Assembly: GCF_000818195.1 (NCBI RefSeq)
Contig: NZ_JTHL01000001.1
Location: 3,904,174 to 3,968,173, forward strand
Reading direction: 5' to 3'
Length of the DNA stretch: 64,000 nucleotides
Origin: Streptomyces sp. 150FB
Lineage (GTDB): Bacteria > Actinomycetota > Actinomycetes > Streptomycetales > Streptomycetaceae
Below the pieces are notes generated by a model, which was not told the origin of the DNA, did not search any database, and was given only the letters and a program-made list of their open reading frames with translations. Below, piece by piece: positions 46,915 through 55,562 of the stretch; the stretch's first letter is position 1; each line of letters opens with the position of its first letter. Position numbers and translations under genes: made by a program.

Positions 46915-48639
46915 ATGCCCGCAGTCCTCGGGCTGAACTTCCACCACGACACCGCCGCCGCCTTGATCGTCGACGGCCGCCTCTACGCGGCAGAAGAGGA
47001 ACGCTGGAGCGGCGTCAAGCACAACCACCCCACCCGCAAGGGCACGCTCGCCGCGCCGGTCCGTGCCCTTCAGTGGTGTCTGGAGGCCGCCGGCATCGAA
47101 CCGCAAGACGTCGACGCCGTCTGGGCCGCCTCCATGCGTCCCAATCCTGCCGCCGGCTGGTGGCTCACCGAGGAGCGGGACGAACTCGCCGCTCTCTTAC
47201 CTGCCCCGCTCGGTGGCCATCTCCGCCTCCTCTCCCACCACACCGCCCATGTGCTCTCCGGGTACCTGCTCTCCGGACACGACCACGCGGCGGGCCTCGT
47301 CATTGACGCCGGCGGCTCCTCCCTCGGCTCCGACTTCGGTCCGGGGCGGGAACGCATCACCGGCTACGACCTGCGGCCGGATCGCATCGACCGCGTCCAC
47401 CAGAGCATGCCGACGGTGGTCCCAGGCCCTGTCGGCCCTCGGCGCGTCCACTCCTCCCTCGGGCACTTCTACCGAAACCTGGCCCGCAGAGTGATCCCGC
47501 CGGGCGACGAACCCGAGGGCAGCATGATGGCGCTTGCCGCGTTCGGCGACCCCCAGCGTTACAGTTCGCAGATCCGCGAGCTCGTACTCCTCGGCGACGA
47601 CGGCGAGGTCAGCATCGGCCACCCCTGGGGCTCGGCGGATAACAGCACACCGCTGCTACTCCGTGGCCGCGTCTGGACCGCTGACAACGTCGTGGAGCAA
47701 ACCGACTCGGAACGGGCCGACCTGGCCGCCACAGTCCAGGAGGTCTTCTCCGAGTCGGTCATCCACATCGCACGCCATCTGCAACGGCTCACAAGAGCCT
47801 CGGCGCTGGTGTTCTCGGGTGGGTGCGCCCTGAACTCCCACCTCAACGGCCGACTGGCCGACGACAGCGGCTTCGACACCCTCTTCGTGGCGCCGGCACC
47901 ACACGACGCGGGCACCGCTGTGGGCGCCGCCTTGTACGCCTGGCACTACCAGCTCGGGCAGGAACGTCTCCAGGTGCCGACCGACGCGGCCTGGGGCCCT
48001 AACCCGGGCACTCTGAAAGCGGGTGCGATGCCATCCGGGTACCGCGCTCTGACCGGCCTGGGGGCGGACCTGGCACCGGCGGCGGCAGCGCTGCTCGCTC
48101 AGCACCGCATTGTCGGCTGGGTACAGGGACCGCTCGAATTCGGGCCCCGGGCCCTCGGGCACCGCTCGATCCTCGCCCACCCGGGCCACGCCGCCACGCG
48201 GGACCGACTCAACGCGATCAAGCAACGAGCTGCGTACCGCCCGTTCGCCCCGGCCGTCCTCGCCGAGCACGCCACGGAGTGGTTCATGTCGGCGGGCGAC
48301 CCCTTCATGAACCGCGTCGCCCACGTCCGCCGGTGCCGAGCCGACCGCATAGCCGCGGTCACCCACCACGACGGCACCGCGCGCGTCCAATCCGTGGCCC
48401 CAGACCATCAGGGCCTGCACGAGCTCCTGCAGCGGTTCCACGAGCACACCGGCCTGCCGCTGCTGTTGAACACCTCCTTCAACCTCAAAGGCACGCCGAT
48501 CCTGCGATCCGCCGAGCAGGCCGTACAGGCGGCAGCCGGCCTCGGACTCGACGCCCTCGCCGTCGGAGACACCCTTCTGATCGCCGACCACGTCCCCGAC
48601 CCCCGGGCTCTACCCCAGCCATCCTTACGAGAGGGGTGA
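46915..48639 (+). CDS. Carbamoyltransferase (NodU/CmcH/TobZ family)
   Basis: A 574-residue protein. The N-terminal Kae1-like domain has LNFHHDTAAALIVDG and the HHTAH metal motif. FSGGCALNSHLNG is an ATP-binding segment, and the C-terminal domain has GPLEFGPRALGHRSILA. These enzymes place a carbamoyl group on a sugar or other hydroxyl, using carbamoyl phosphate and ATP. The start is the ATG at 46915 behind GGAGG; an ATG at 46888 overlapping the upstream stop is possible. It contains two TTA codons (47197 and 48625), suggesting bldA dependence. Confidence 0.92.
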   Translation: MPAVLGLNFHHDTAAALIVDGRLYAAEEERWSGVKHNHPTRKGTLAAPVRALQWCLEAAGIEPQDVDAVWAASMRPNPAAGWWLTEERDELAALLPAPLGGHLRLLSHHTAHVLSGYLLSGHDHAAGLVIDAGGSSLGSDFGPGRERITGYDLRPDRIDRVHQSMPTVVPGPVGPRRVHSSLGHFYRNLARRVIPPGDEPEGSMMALAAFGDPQRYSSQIRELVLLGDDGEVSIGHPWGSADNSTPLLLRGRVWTADNVVEQTDSERADLAATVQEVFSESVIHIARHLQRLTRASALVFSGGCALNSHLNGRLADDSGFDTLFVAPAPHDAGTAVGAALYAWHYQLGQERLQVPTDAAWGPNPGTLKAGAMPSGYRALTGLGADLAPAAAALLAQHRIVGWVQGPLEFGPRALGHRSILAHPGHAATRDRLNAIKQRAAYRPFAPAVLAEHATEWFMSAGDPFMNRVAHVRRCRADRIAAVTHHDGTARVQSVAPDHQGLHELLQRFHEHTGLPLLLNTSFNLKGTPILRSAEQAVQAAAGLGLDALAVGDTLLIADHVPDPRALPQPSLREG

Positions 48640-48644
48640 CGGAA

Positions 48645-49259
48645 ATGGCCGTTGTCAATCTGCCTCACATCCTGACCACACTCGCCACCAGCACATGGGC
48701 CGTCGGGGACCGTTCCCGCGCCCGTGTGGCTGCCGGTCTGGCCCTCGCGATCTACGCCGGGCATACCCGAGATCAGGGCACCCCGTACGTCCAGCATCCG
48801 CTCGCCGTCGTCACGGTTCTGCGGTCCGAGCTCGGCGTTACACATCCCGAAACCCTCCTCCTCGGCCTTTTGCACGACGCACTGGAGGTCGATCCGGGCT
48901 CAGAGGCTCTCGTCACCCACCAGCTGGGGGCAGCCTTCGCTGAACGCCTACGCGCGATGACGCCCGACCATCGGCTCGAACGCCGGCCCAAGGTCCCGGG
49001 CGACGAGACCCGATGGCGCGTGAAGACAGCGGCCCTCCCCGCAGAGGAGCTCCTGATACGGCTGGCCGACCGCATCCACAACCTGCGCGACCTGGCCGCC
49101 TCGCCGAACCAAGAACGCCGGCGGAAGTTCGTACGGAACCTCACAGACTTCCACCTCCCCCTGGCCGCCGCCGCACGCCGCCTCAGCCCTCACCTGGAAG
49201 CCGCACACACGCTGCTCAACGCCGAGTACATCCACCGCCAACAGGAGATACGCCCGTGA
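48645..49259 (+). CDS. HD-domain protein resembling small alarmone hydrolases
   Basis: A 204-residue protein. AIYAGHTRDQGTPYVQHPL, LLGLLHDALEVDP and RLADRIHNLRDLA follow the pattern of the (p)ppGpp hydrolase domain of SpoT/Rel and MESH1. The usual Glu-Asp after HD is replaced by Glu-Val, so activity is uncertain. No synthetase domain is present. It may remove a phosphate from an alarmone-like or pathway nucleotide. The start is the ATG at 48645 after GACGGAA. It overlaps the next gene (GTGA). Confidence 0.8.
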   Translation: MAVVNLPHILTTLATSTWAVGDRSRARVAAGLALAIYAGHTRDQGTPYVQHPLAVVTVLRSELGVTHPETLLLGLLHDALEVDPGSEALVTHQLGAAFAERLRAMTPDHRLERRPKVPGDETRWRVKTAALPAEELLIRLADRIHNLRDLAASPNQERRRKFVRNLTDFHLPLAAAARRLSPHLEAAHTLLNAEYIHRQQEIRP

Positions 49260-50245
49260 GACGGATCGTGTACTCGATGGAGCCGGTCGGTCGGACTGGC
49301 GGCCGGGTCTACCTCCGGATGCTTCACGAGGCGACCGCCGACGATGTCGAGTGGCGCACGGTTCCGGACCACAAGCGCACCTACCACGTCCGCCGCTGGC
49401 GGAAGCTCCGCCACCTCGCCCGACTGGCCCCGACCGTCCGGGCGCTGAGTTCCGCCGCCACCGGCACCTTCGTGTGGGACGACCTCAGCCTGCTGCTCTT
49501 CACACAGGAGATGCGGGCCCGCACGGTGTTCCTCCTGCACCACTACGAGCCGTTGCAGCACGACTCCACTCCCGTGGAGGCCATGCTCTGGGAGCGGCTG
49601 TTCCGGGTGCTGCCGCAGTGTGCGGCCGTGGTGTGCGTATCCCCGTACTGGGCTGACTTCCTCCGGTCCCGCGGTGTCCACAACGTTCGGGTGATCTACA
49701 ACGCCTTCGACATGACCGAGATCGAACGGGCACGCGCCCTTGACCGGGCTGAGTGCCGCGCCGAATTCGACCTGGCCGCAGACACGATCGGCGTGTACGC
49801 GGGCAAGGCCGTTCACTGGAAGGGCACCGCGGAGGTCGCCGCGGCCCTGGCCGGCGCACCCGGGCTTCAAGTGATCACCAGCGGCAGCAACACCATCGGC
49901 TTCGGCGGTGCGCACTACGACGTGGAGCGCGAGCGATACCTGCGGCTGCTGCGGGCATGCGACGTCGGCGTCTTCCTGCCCCGGATGCGGGAGGGCTGGA
50001 GCCGCTGCGCAGCCGAGGCACTGCTGCTCGGGCTGCCCTGCCTGATCCGACCGGTCGCGGGCCTCGGCGATCTCGCGGCCCTGACCGGCCAGCCGGCGCC
50101 AGACCTCGACCGTCTGTCGGCGCAGGTCCGGGAACACGCTACGGCGCGCCGAACCGAAGCCAAGGCCGCGTACGAGGCCCTGGCCCAGTTCGACCTGCAC
50201 TACTTCGGAAACGCCTGGGGCGACCTTCTCGCGCAGGTCTCCTGA
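49256..50245 (+). CDS. Second GT-B glycosyltransferase
   Basis: 330 residues from the GTG at 49256, overlapping the HD gene stop. The fold is GT-B: SPYWADFLRSRGV, the nucleotide-sugar half GVYAGKAVHWKG, and REGWSRCAAEALLLGLPCL with the donor-binding Glu. It probably adds a second sugar to the product. It is the last gene of the operon and converges with gltX with only 10 bp between stops. Confidence 0.85.
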   Translation: MRRIVYSMEPVGRTGGRVYLRMLHEATADDVEWRTVPDHKRTYHVRRWRKLRHLARLAPTVRALSSAATGTFVWDDLSLLLFTQEMRARTVFLLHHYEPLQHDSTPVEAMLWERLFRVLPQCAAVVCVSPYWADFLRSRGVHNVRVIYNAFDMTEIERARALDRAECRAEFDLAADTIGVYAGKAVHWKGTAEVAAALAGAPGLQVITSGSNTIGFGGAHYDVERERYLRLLRACDVGVFLPRMREGWSRCAAEALLLGLPCLIRPVAGLGDLAALTGQPAPDLDRLSAQVREHATARRTEAKAAYEALAQFDLHYFGNAWGDLLAQVS

Positions 50246-50255
50246 CCGGGGACGC

Positions 50256-51677
50256 CTATACCTGCGCGGCCAGCTTCTCGGCCGCGGCGTCCAGACGGGC
50301 CAGGACGCGGTCCCGGCCAAGCAGTTCCATGGACTCGAACAGCGGGAGCCCGATCGTTCGGCCGGTGACCGCGACCCGGATGGGCGCCTGGGCCTTGCCC
50401 AGCTTCAGCCCGTGCTTCTCTCCCACGGCGAGCGTGACGGCCTTCAGGCCGTCCGTTTCCCAGTCCGAGACGGTGGCGAACTCGGCGCGGACATCGGCCA
50501 GGATGCCATCGGCACCCGCCTTCATCGCCTTGTTCCACGACGCCTCGTCCTCGACAGGCGAGTCGAGGAACAGGAAGTCCACGTTGTTGGTGATCTCGGA
50601 CAGCAACGCCAGCCGGGTCTGGGCCAGCGGTGCCACCGTCTCGAAGACGGCCTGGTCGAACGCCTCCGGCTGCCACGGCGCGTACGGGGCGACGAGCCAC
50701 GGCCCGCAGGCAGCTGCGAACTGCGCGGGCGCCAGGGCACGGATGTAGTCCCCGTTGAACGCCGTCAGCTTCTTCACGTCGAAGAACGCCGGGGCGGTGT
50801 TGACGTCCTCGATTCGGAAGAGCCGCTCCAGCTCCTCGTACGGCATGAGCTCCCGGTCACCGCCGGGGCCCCAGCCGAGGAGCATCAGGTAGTTCACCAT
50901 CGCCTCGGGAAGGAAGCCGTCGGCGAGGTAGTCCTCCAGCGCGACCTTGTCGCGACGCTTGGACAGCTTCTGCCGCTTCTCGTTCACAATCACCGGCAGG
51001 TGCGCCCACACCGGCGGCTGGGCACCGAGCGCCTCCCACAGCAGCTGCTGCTTCGGCGTGTTCGAGAGGTGCTCCTCGCCGCGGATGACCTGGGTAATGC
51101 CCTCGTCCAGGTCATCGACCACGTTCGCGATCAGGAAGACGGGGGACCCGTCACCGCGGGCGATCACGAAGTCCTCGATCGCGCTGTTCGGGAACGCCGG
51201 CTCCCCGCGGATGAGGTCGACCACGACGGTCTCGCCCTCGTCCGGTGTCTGGAACCGCAGTGCCCGGCCCTCCTCGAAGGCCAGCCCGCGGGCCCGACAG
51301 AACCCGTCGTACCCGAGGTGCTCCGACCCGGTACGCTCCTTCAGCTGCTCCCGGGTGCAGTCGCAGTAATACGCCTTGCCCGCCGAGTACAGCTGCTGGG
51401 CGGCCTCGCTGTGCCGGGCCGCGTTGTGCGACTGGAAGTACGGCCCCTCAAAGGCCGCGTCCTCGCCATGGATACCGATCGCCGCGAGAGCGCTGACGAT
51501 GCCGTCGATCCACTCCTGCTTGTTCCGGGCCGCGTCGGTGTCCTCGATCCGCAGGACGAACGTGCCGCCGGACTGTCGTGCCACGGCCCAGTTGTAGAGA
51601 GCGGACCGTGCGCCACCAACATGGAACATGCCGGTCGGAGACGGGGCGAAACGAACGCGAACCGGGGCAGTAGACAT
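50256..51677 (-). CDS. gltX: Glutamyl-tRNA synthetase (extra copy on the element)
   Basis: A full-length 473-residue class I synthetase. The HIGH region is [16 protein letters not shown], and the KMSKS-like loop is [18 protein letters not shown] contributes to the Cys zinc-like region (CDCTREQ...). It should attach glutamate to tRNA-Glu. The start is the ATG at 51677; a GTG 9 codons earlier is possible. It bounds the cargo block on the right, mirroring tyrS on the left. On a mobile element it is likely a second copy, perhaps a resistant target or a source of Glu-tRNA. Confidence 0.93.
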   Translation of the reverse strand: MSTAPVRVRFAPSPTGMFHVGGARSALYNWAVARQSGGTFVLRIEDTDAARNKQEWIDGIVSALAAIGIHGEDAAFEGPYFQSHNAARHSEAAQQLYSAGKAYYCDCTREQLKERTGSEHLGYDGFCRARGLAFEEGRALRFQTPDEGETVVVDLIRGEPAFPNSAIEDFVIARGDGSPVFLIANVVDDLDEGITQVIRGEEHLSNTPKQQLLWEALGAQPPVWAHLPVIVNEKRQKLSKRRDKVALEDYLADGFLPEAMVNYLMLLGWGPGGDRELMPYEELERLFRIEDVNTAPAFFDVKKLTAFNGDYIRALAPAQFAAACGPWLVAPYAPWQPEAFDQAVFETVAPLAQTRLALLSEITNNVDFLFLDSPVEDEASWNKAMKAGADGILADVRAEFATVSDWETDGLKAVTLAVGEKHGLKLGKAQAPIRVAVTGRTIGLPLFESMELLGRDRVLARLDAAAEKLAAQV

Positions 51678-52176
51678 GTGCTCCAGGGTACCGACGCCGG
51701 GCACCCGCCCTGAACCACTCCGCCTCTCCCCACCCTGTCGTTTTCCCCGGCCGCCCTCGACTCCTATTCGTACACCATTTCGTCGCTCCTGATGCCGCCG
51801 GTCGCCTTGCCCCTTTCAGCGCGCCGAGCGACAACAGAGATACACCGTGGTTCCACAGCCCAAGGTGAATTCGGTGGAGGTCGAAGGTGCCCTTCTCCCC
51901 TATGGTGCGACGGGCTTGCAATCAGAGTCTCCATGACCGGTGGACGGACCGCTCCGTCGTCATGGAAATCACTTAGGGTCAACACTCAAATAGACCGCTG
52001 AAACCGAGCTCACGGCATGACCATTGATTAGCGACCGCAACTCAAAGGCCAGCCATGGAGGGCTCACCAAACGCACAACAGGAAAGCTACGCGAACCTGG
52101 CGAGGGACTTACTAGGCCACCAGCGGGCAATTGGCCCGCCTCAACGTCCTCGGACGGACATCAGTTCGTCGGAGGC
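51678..52176. other. Intergenic region between gltX and the methyltransferase gene
   Basis: About 500 bp. A minus-strand ORF of 73 residues (51764-51985, MLTLSDFHDDGAV...) is possible but unsupported. TGGAACC near 51848-51856 (minus strand) loosely resembles a T-box core, but the specifier arms were not found. The gltX promoter should lie here. A hairpin downstream of the methyltransferase gene lies at 52123-52139. Confidence 0.35.
52123..52139 (-). terminator. Hairpin after the methyltransferase gene
   Basis: GCGGGC (52123-52128) and GCCCGC (52134-52139) arms with a 5-nt loop, 38 bp past the stop on the minus strand. It lacks a T run. Confidence 0.5.
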
Positions 52177-53394
52177 TCAGCAGGCGAGATCTACGGCAGC
52201 GGTAGCGAAGCCGTCATCGCGCTGCCGAGACGCGTCGTTCTTCGCCTGCAGAACTTCAGCATCGAAGAGTCTGGAGGTCAGCGCCTCTGTCAGGGGTGGG
52301 GGTACGGCGTTGCCAATGATGACCTGAACCTCGGTGCGAGTCAGCTCGTAGCGAGGCTTGACCCTCTCATCGACGAACTTGAAGTAGTCCGGGAAGCCCT
52401 GGATGCGCGCGGCCTCATGGGCGGTTAGACATCGAGGAACAGCAGGGTGAACAAAGCGTCCGCGCCCCATCGTCGCAAATCCACTGGTAATGGTCTGAGA
52501 CGGACGATCCCACCATAGACGGCCATACATGGCGGTATAATTGTGCTCGCCGCGATGGCACTCGGGGCGCTCTTCGTTCGGCAGATTGTGCTCGTCATTC
52601 TCGAAGAGATACTTCATACGCCGTTGGTTGTCCGCGTTGGGTATAGCAGCTTCATCGAAGAATGATTTGGCGGGAACGCCGAGCAGGTCACCGATCGCCC
52701 ACCGCAGGTCATGCGGTACGGCAATGCGGTCCTCGACCTTCAGCAAGTCAGCAGCCGAGAACCCAAAAGGCAGCGCGTCTTCGCGGATGGCCAGTAGTAT
52801 GTGGCGCTTGCGTGTCTGAGCGACCCCGAGCTTGAGCAGGTCGATACGACCAGTGGCGACATCATATCCAAGCCTCTTGAGGTGAACGATGGCGCGGGAG
52901 ACCACCTGCTGCTTGTCGTTGACAACGGCCAGCACGTTCTCAATGACGACTGCACTGGGGCGCAGAACCTCTGCGGCACGAGCCATACGCAGGTACAGCC
53001 GGTTCTTGGGATCATCGCGGCGGGTGTGGTTGTTAAGGTTACTGTGCCCCTGACACGGTGGCCCACCGATCAGGAGCTCCACCTCACCCACCGCGGATAG
53101 AGTCTTCTCCTCCTGAGCGGTCAACGTGGCGCCAAGGTCACCATCGAAGAAGGATTCGACGCTCCCCTGTTGGACGTTGGCCTTGGGAAAGTTAGCCTTG
53201 AAGACTTTGGTGGGAGCCGCCTCAAAGTCAACCGCGAGACGAACGTCGAGCGAGACGTCAAGCCTGTGCGCCGCCTGGGCAATACCGAGGGTGAGGCCAC
53301 CACAGCCGGCGAAGAGGTCCACGACTCGCAGGGAACCGACACCCTCCTCAAACTTCGGCCGACGCTTGGCCCGCAAGGGGTGTCGCTCACCCAC
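52177..53394 (-). CDS. C5-cytosine DNA methyltransferase
   Basis: About 405 residues from the GTG at 53394; an ATG at 53445 lies too close to the shared GATCAA-GG-TTGATC motif and lacks a ribosome-binding site. All hallmark motifs are present in order: LFAGCGGLTLG (I), GGPPCQGHS (IV, catalytic Cys), ENV (VI), QTRKRH (VIII) and GNAVPPPL (X), with a target-recognition region between VIII and X. It methylates cytosine in an unknown DNA sequence. It diverges from a DptFGH-like operon and is accompanied by a Vsr gene, so it is probably the self-marking enzyme of a defence system. Confidence 0.92.
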   Translation of the reverse strand: MGERHPLRAKRRPKFEEGVGSLRVVDLFAGCGGLTLGIAQAAHRLDVSLDVRLAVDFEAAPTKVFKANFPKANVQQGSVESFFDGDLGATLTAQEEKTLSAVGEVELLIGGPPCQGHSNLNNHTRRDDPKNRLYLRMARAAEVLRPSAVVIENVLAVVNDKQQVVSRAIVHLKRLGYDVATGRIDLLKLGVAQTRKRHILLAIREDALPFGFSAADLLKVEDRIAVPHDLRWAIGDLLGVPAKSFFDEAAIPNADNQRRMKYLFENDEHNLPNEERPECHRGEHNYTAMYGRLWWDRPSQTITSGFATMGRGRFVHPAVPRCLTAHEAARIQGFPDYFKFVDERVKPRYELTRTEVQVIIGNAVPPPLTEALTSRLFDAEVLQAKNDASRQRDDGFATAAVDLAC

Positions 53395-53729
53395 GTGTGA
53401 CCCCCATCTGCACTTGCTCGTAGAACCGGCGGAACGAGCGGTCATCGTACTCGATCAAGGTTGATCACGCGCTGCAGACGGGCACCTACCCATCGGCTGA
53501 CGTGCCGATCACGTCGGGTTCGCGCCCCCTGAACAAGCTCGTCAACGACCATCGCCCTGCGCCCCTGTTGCTCCTGCGGCGTCGACGAGATCGACGCCTG
53601 CGTTACTTCAAGGGGACCAGAGTCAAGCCAGGAGCATTTTCGCGCCGTGTCGCAACATTTGATCTACCGTCAGGCCCGCTGGCAGCTAAAATTCTGCAGC
53701 CCTGGGCTCGGTCGACGAAGGACAGCAGC
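53395..53729. promoter_or_regulatory. Divergent promoter of the methyltransferase and dptF-like operon
   Basis: About 335 bp. It contains the inverted repeat GATCAA-GG-TTGATC at 53453-53466. A similar core, TATCAAGGTTAAC, occurs at 63046-63058 near the AbrB-like gene. GAAGGA before 53730 is the ribosome-binding site of the next gene. No additional gene is supported; the frame open from 53502 is an upstream extension of the dptF-like ORF. Confidence 0.5.
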
Positions 53730-55562
53730 ATGCCGCTAGAGGTCAACAAGCACGTCGAACGGATTCGTCGTTACCAGCCGTTCGACGTCGCCACCTCTGA
53801 GATGGTCTATGAGACGCAGGCAGACTGGACACAGCCACAGTTCCCCGTCGTGACACTGGACTACCTACTGAGCGCCATCGAGCGACAGGCCACGAAGACC
53901 ATCGTTCTCACCGGAGACGCCGGGCATGGCAAGACGAGCCTGTGCGCCAGCCTTCTGGCCAAACTGCGGGCCGGTGACGAGCCGATCACGCCAGATGTCC
54001 GGAAGGCGGTCTTCCTCGGCCTGTCCGAGGCAAAAGGCGCGAGCCGCCCTGTCGGCCGGACCCGTAGCGGACGCCCGCTGTACATCCTCAGCGATCTGAG
54101 CGAGCTCAGCCCGCAGGCCGGTGCTCACAAGCTCGTGGAGCTTCTCGACCCTCCGGACAAAGGCATCGCGATCATCTGCGCGAACGAGGGCCAACTACGC
54201 AAGTGCGTCGCCGAGGATGACAACCTTGGCAAAGCCGGCACGGGACGTGCCAAGGTTCTGGTGCAGACCCTCACGGAAGGCATAGTTCGCGGGCAGGTCA
54301 GTGATTCTGATGGTGCTGTGACCGTCATCAACCTCAACTACCAGTCCGTAGCGGCGGACGGTTCCAACGGCGGGCTCATCCCTTGGGTCCTGAAGCAGTG
54401 GACAACGACCCAGTCATCGCGGTGGAAGCGGTGCGAGACCTGTGATGCGCGCACGGTCTGCCCGATTCTGGCCAACCGCAACGAACTGAGTGATCCCACC
54501 CGCGGGCCTCAGCGGCGGGCCGCGATCCGGGACATGTTCGCTGCGGCCGAGCGGACCGGGGCCGTAATCACGACACGTCAGGCGCTGTCGGTCACCAGCT
54601 ACATGCTCACCGGCGGCCTGTCCTGCGATGACGTCCACGCCAGGTACCAGCGATCGCATTCGAACCGGCAGTGGCAAGCTCCCCACCTGTACCATCAAGC
54701 GCTCTTCGGCGACCGGTTGAGTCAGCAACAGCGTCACCTGGTTCCTGCCTTCTTCGCGCTACGGAAGTTGGACCCGGGCCGGGTCTCCCGTCGACAGGTC
54801 GACGACCGACTGGACCCAGACACGGCGGGCGACTTCCCTCCCGCGGACGCCAGCAGCTACCTGCAGAAGGTCCGCACGAGTCGGGACGCCCTGAAACAGG
54901 CCGAACAGTTGCGGGGCGTGTACGCGTTCCTGCGGCGAGCCGACTTCTTCAACAGTGACGACGATACGGACCGTTTCGCCCGCATGGGTCTGCAGGCCGG
55001 AGACGACTTTGTGCGTGTCCAGGACAAGAACCGGGACCCGGCAGACACCAGAGTGCGAGACCTATTTCTCAAGGGCCTGGAGGCCGTCCAGGGCATTCAC
55101 CGGGCAGCGAGCAACCCTGACTTCTTCGTACTTGACCCCGCCTTCTTCACACACCGCGCCCGCGCGGCCGTGGTCTCCCGGCGAGTGCCCAGCAAGGGCG
55201 TCGAGGTGGTCGACCAGGTCACCCAGTGGCAAAGGGAAGCCGGCACGAGCACCACCCCCGAGATGCGGAGTGCCGTCGAGTGGCTCAACCGGGCCATCTA
55301 CATCCGTATCCCAGCCGTCGCCCCTGACCAGGACGCAGTCTCGGTGGAAGCGGACCTCTTGCGTTTCGAGTTGTTGACGCGGTGGGCCGCGGGCCTGCGC
55401 AGCGAGGTGCAGCACGAGGCAGAGATCCGCGGCCTGAGTGGAACCCTGGCTGAGCTGGCTGACTCGTCGGACAAGGACGACGAGATCCAGGTACTGGTGG
55501 GCAACGTCATGCGAAAACTCATGATCGACGTCGGCGACAAGATCAGGTCGGTGCGTGCGTAA
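53730..55562 (+). CDS. DptF/DndF-like P-loop ATPase, restriction subunit
   Basis: 610 residues from the ATG at 53730 behind GAAGGA; the frame is open upstream to 53502 but without a good start. The Walker A is TGDAGHGKTS (residues ~61-70), followed by a beta strand ending LYILSDLSEL. A likely zinc site is C-x2-C-x5-C (CETCDARTVC, residues 235-244) followed by PILANRNEL, a feature I associate with DptF. The rest is helical. It is the first of three overlapping genes (overlap TAATG). In Dnd systems the F, G and H proteins form the restriction complex that spares phosphorothioate DNA; here that modification is absent. The family call rests on layout and motifs. Confidence 0.72.
   Translation: MPLEVNKHVERIRRYQPFDVATSEMVYETQADWTQPQFPVVTLDYLLSAIERQATKTIVLTGDAGHGKTSLCASLLAKLRAGDEPITPDVRKAVFLGLSEAKGASRPVGRTRSGRPLYILSDLSELSPQAGAHKLVELLDPPDKGIAIICANEGQLRKCVAEDDNLGKAGTGRAKVLVQTLTEGIVRGQVSDSDGAVTVINLNYQSVAADGSNGGLIPWVLKQWTTTQSSRWKRCETCDARTVCPILANRNELSDPTRGPQRRAAIRDMFAAAERTGAVITTRQALSVTSYMLTGGLSCDDVHARYQRSHSNRQWQAPHLYHQALFGDRLSQQQRHLVPAFFALRKLDPGRVSRRQVDDRLDPDTAGDFPPADASSYLQKVRTSRDALKQAEQLRGVYAFLRRADFFNSDDDTDRFARMGLQAGDDFVRVQDKNRDPADTRVRDLFLKGLEAVQGIHRAASNPDFFVLDPAFFTHRARAAVVSRRVPSKGVEVVDQVTQWQREAGTSTTPEMRSAVEWLNRAIYIRIPAVAPDQDAVSVEADLLRFELLTRWAAGLRSEVQHEAEIRGLSGTLAELADSSDKDDEIQVLVGNVMRKLMIDVGDKIRSVRA

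Noticed and set aside
41538-50245. RiPP cluster
   Set aside because: No precursor peptide, leader-binding domain or peptidase was found; gaps between genes are too small.
51840-51860. T-box riboswitch upstream of gltX
   Set aside because: Only a TGGAACC core is seen; no specifier loop or terminator/antiterminator pair was found, and upstream of tyrS there are just 41 bp to the NUDIX gene.
52024-52428. Plus-strand ORF of 134 codons near 52 kb
   Set aside because: Mostly antisense to the methyltransferase C-terminus with no supporting features.
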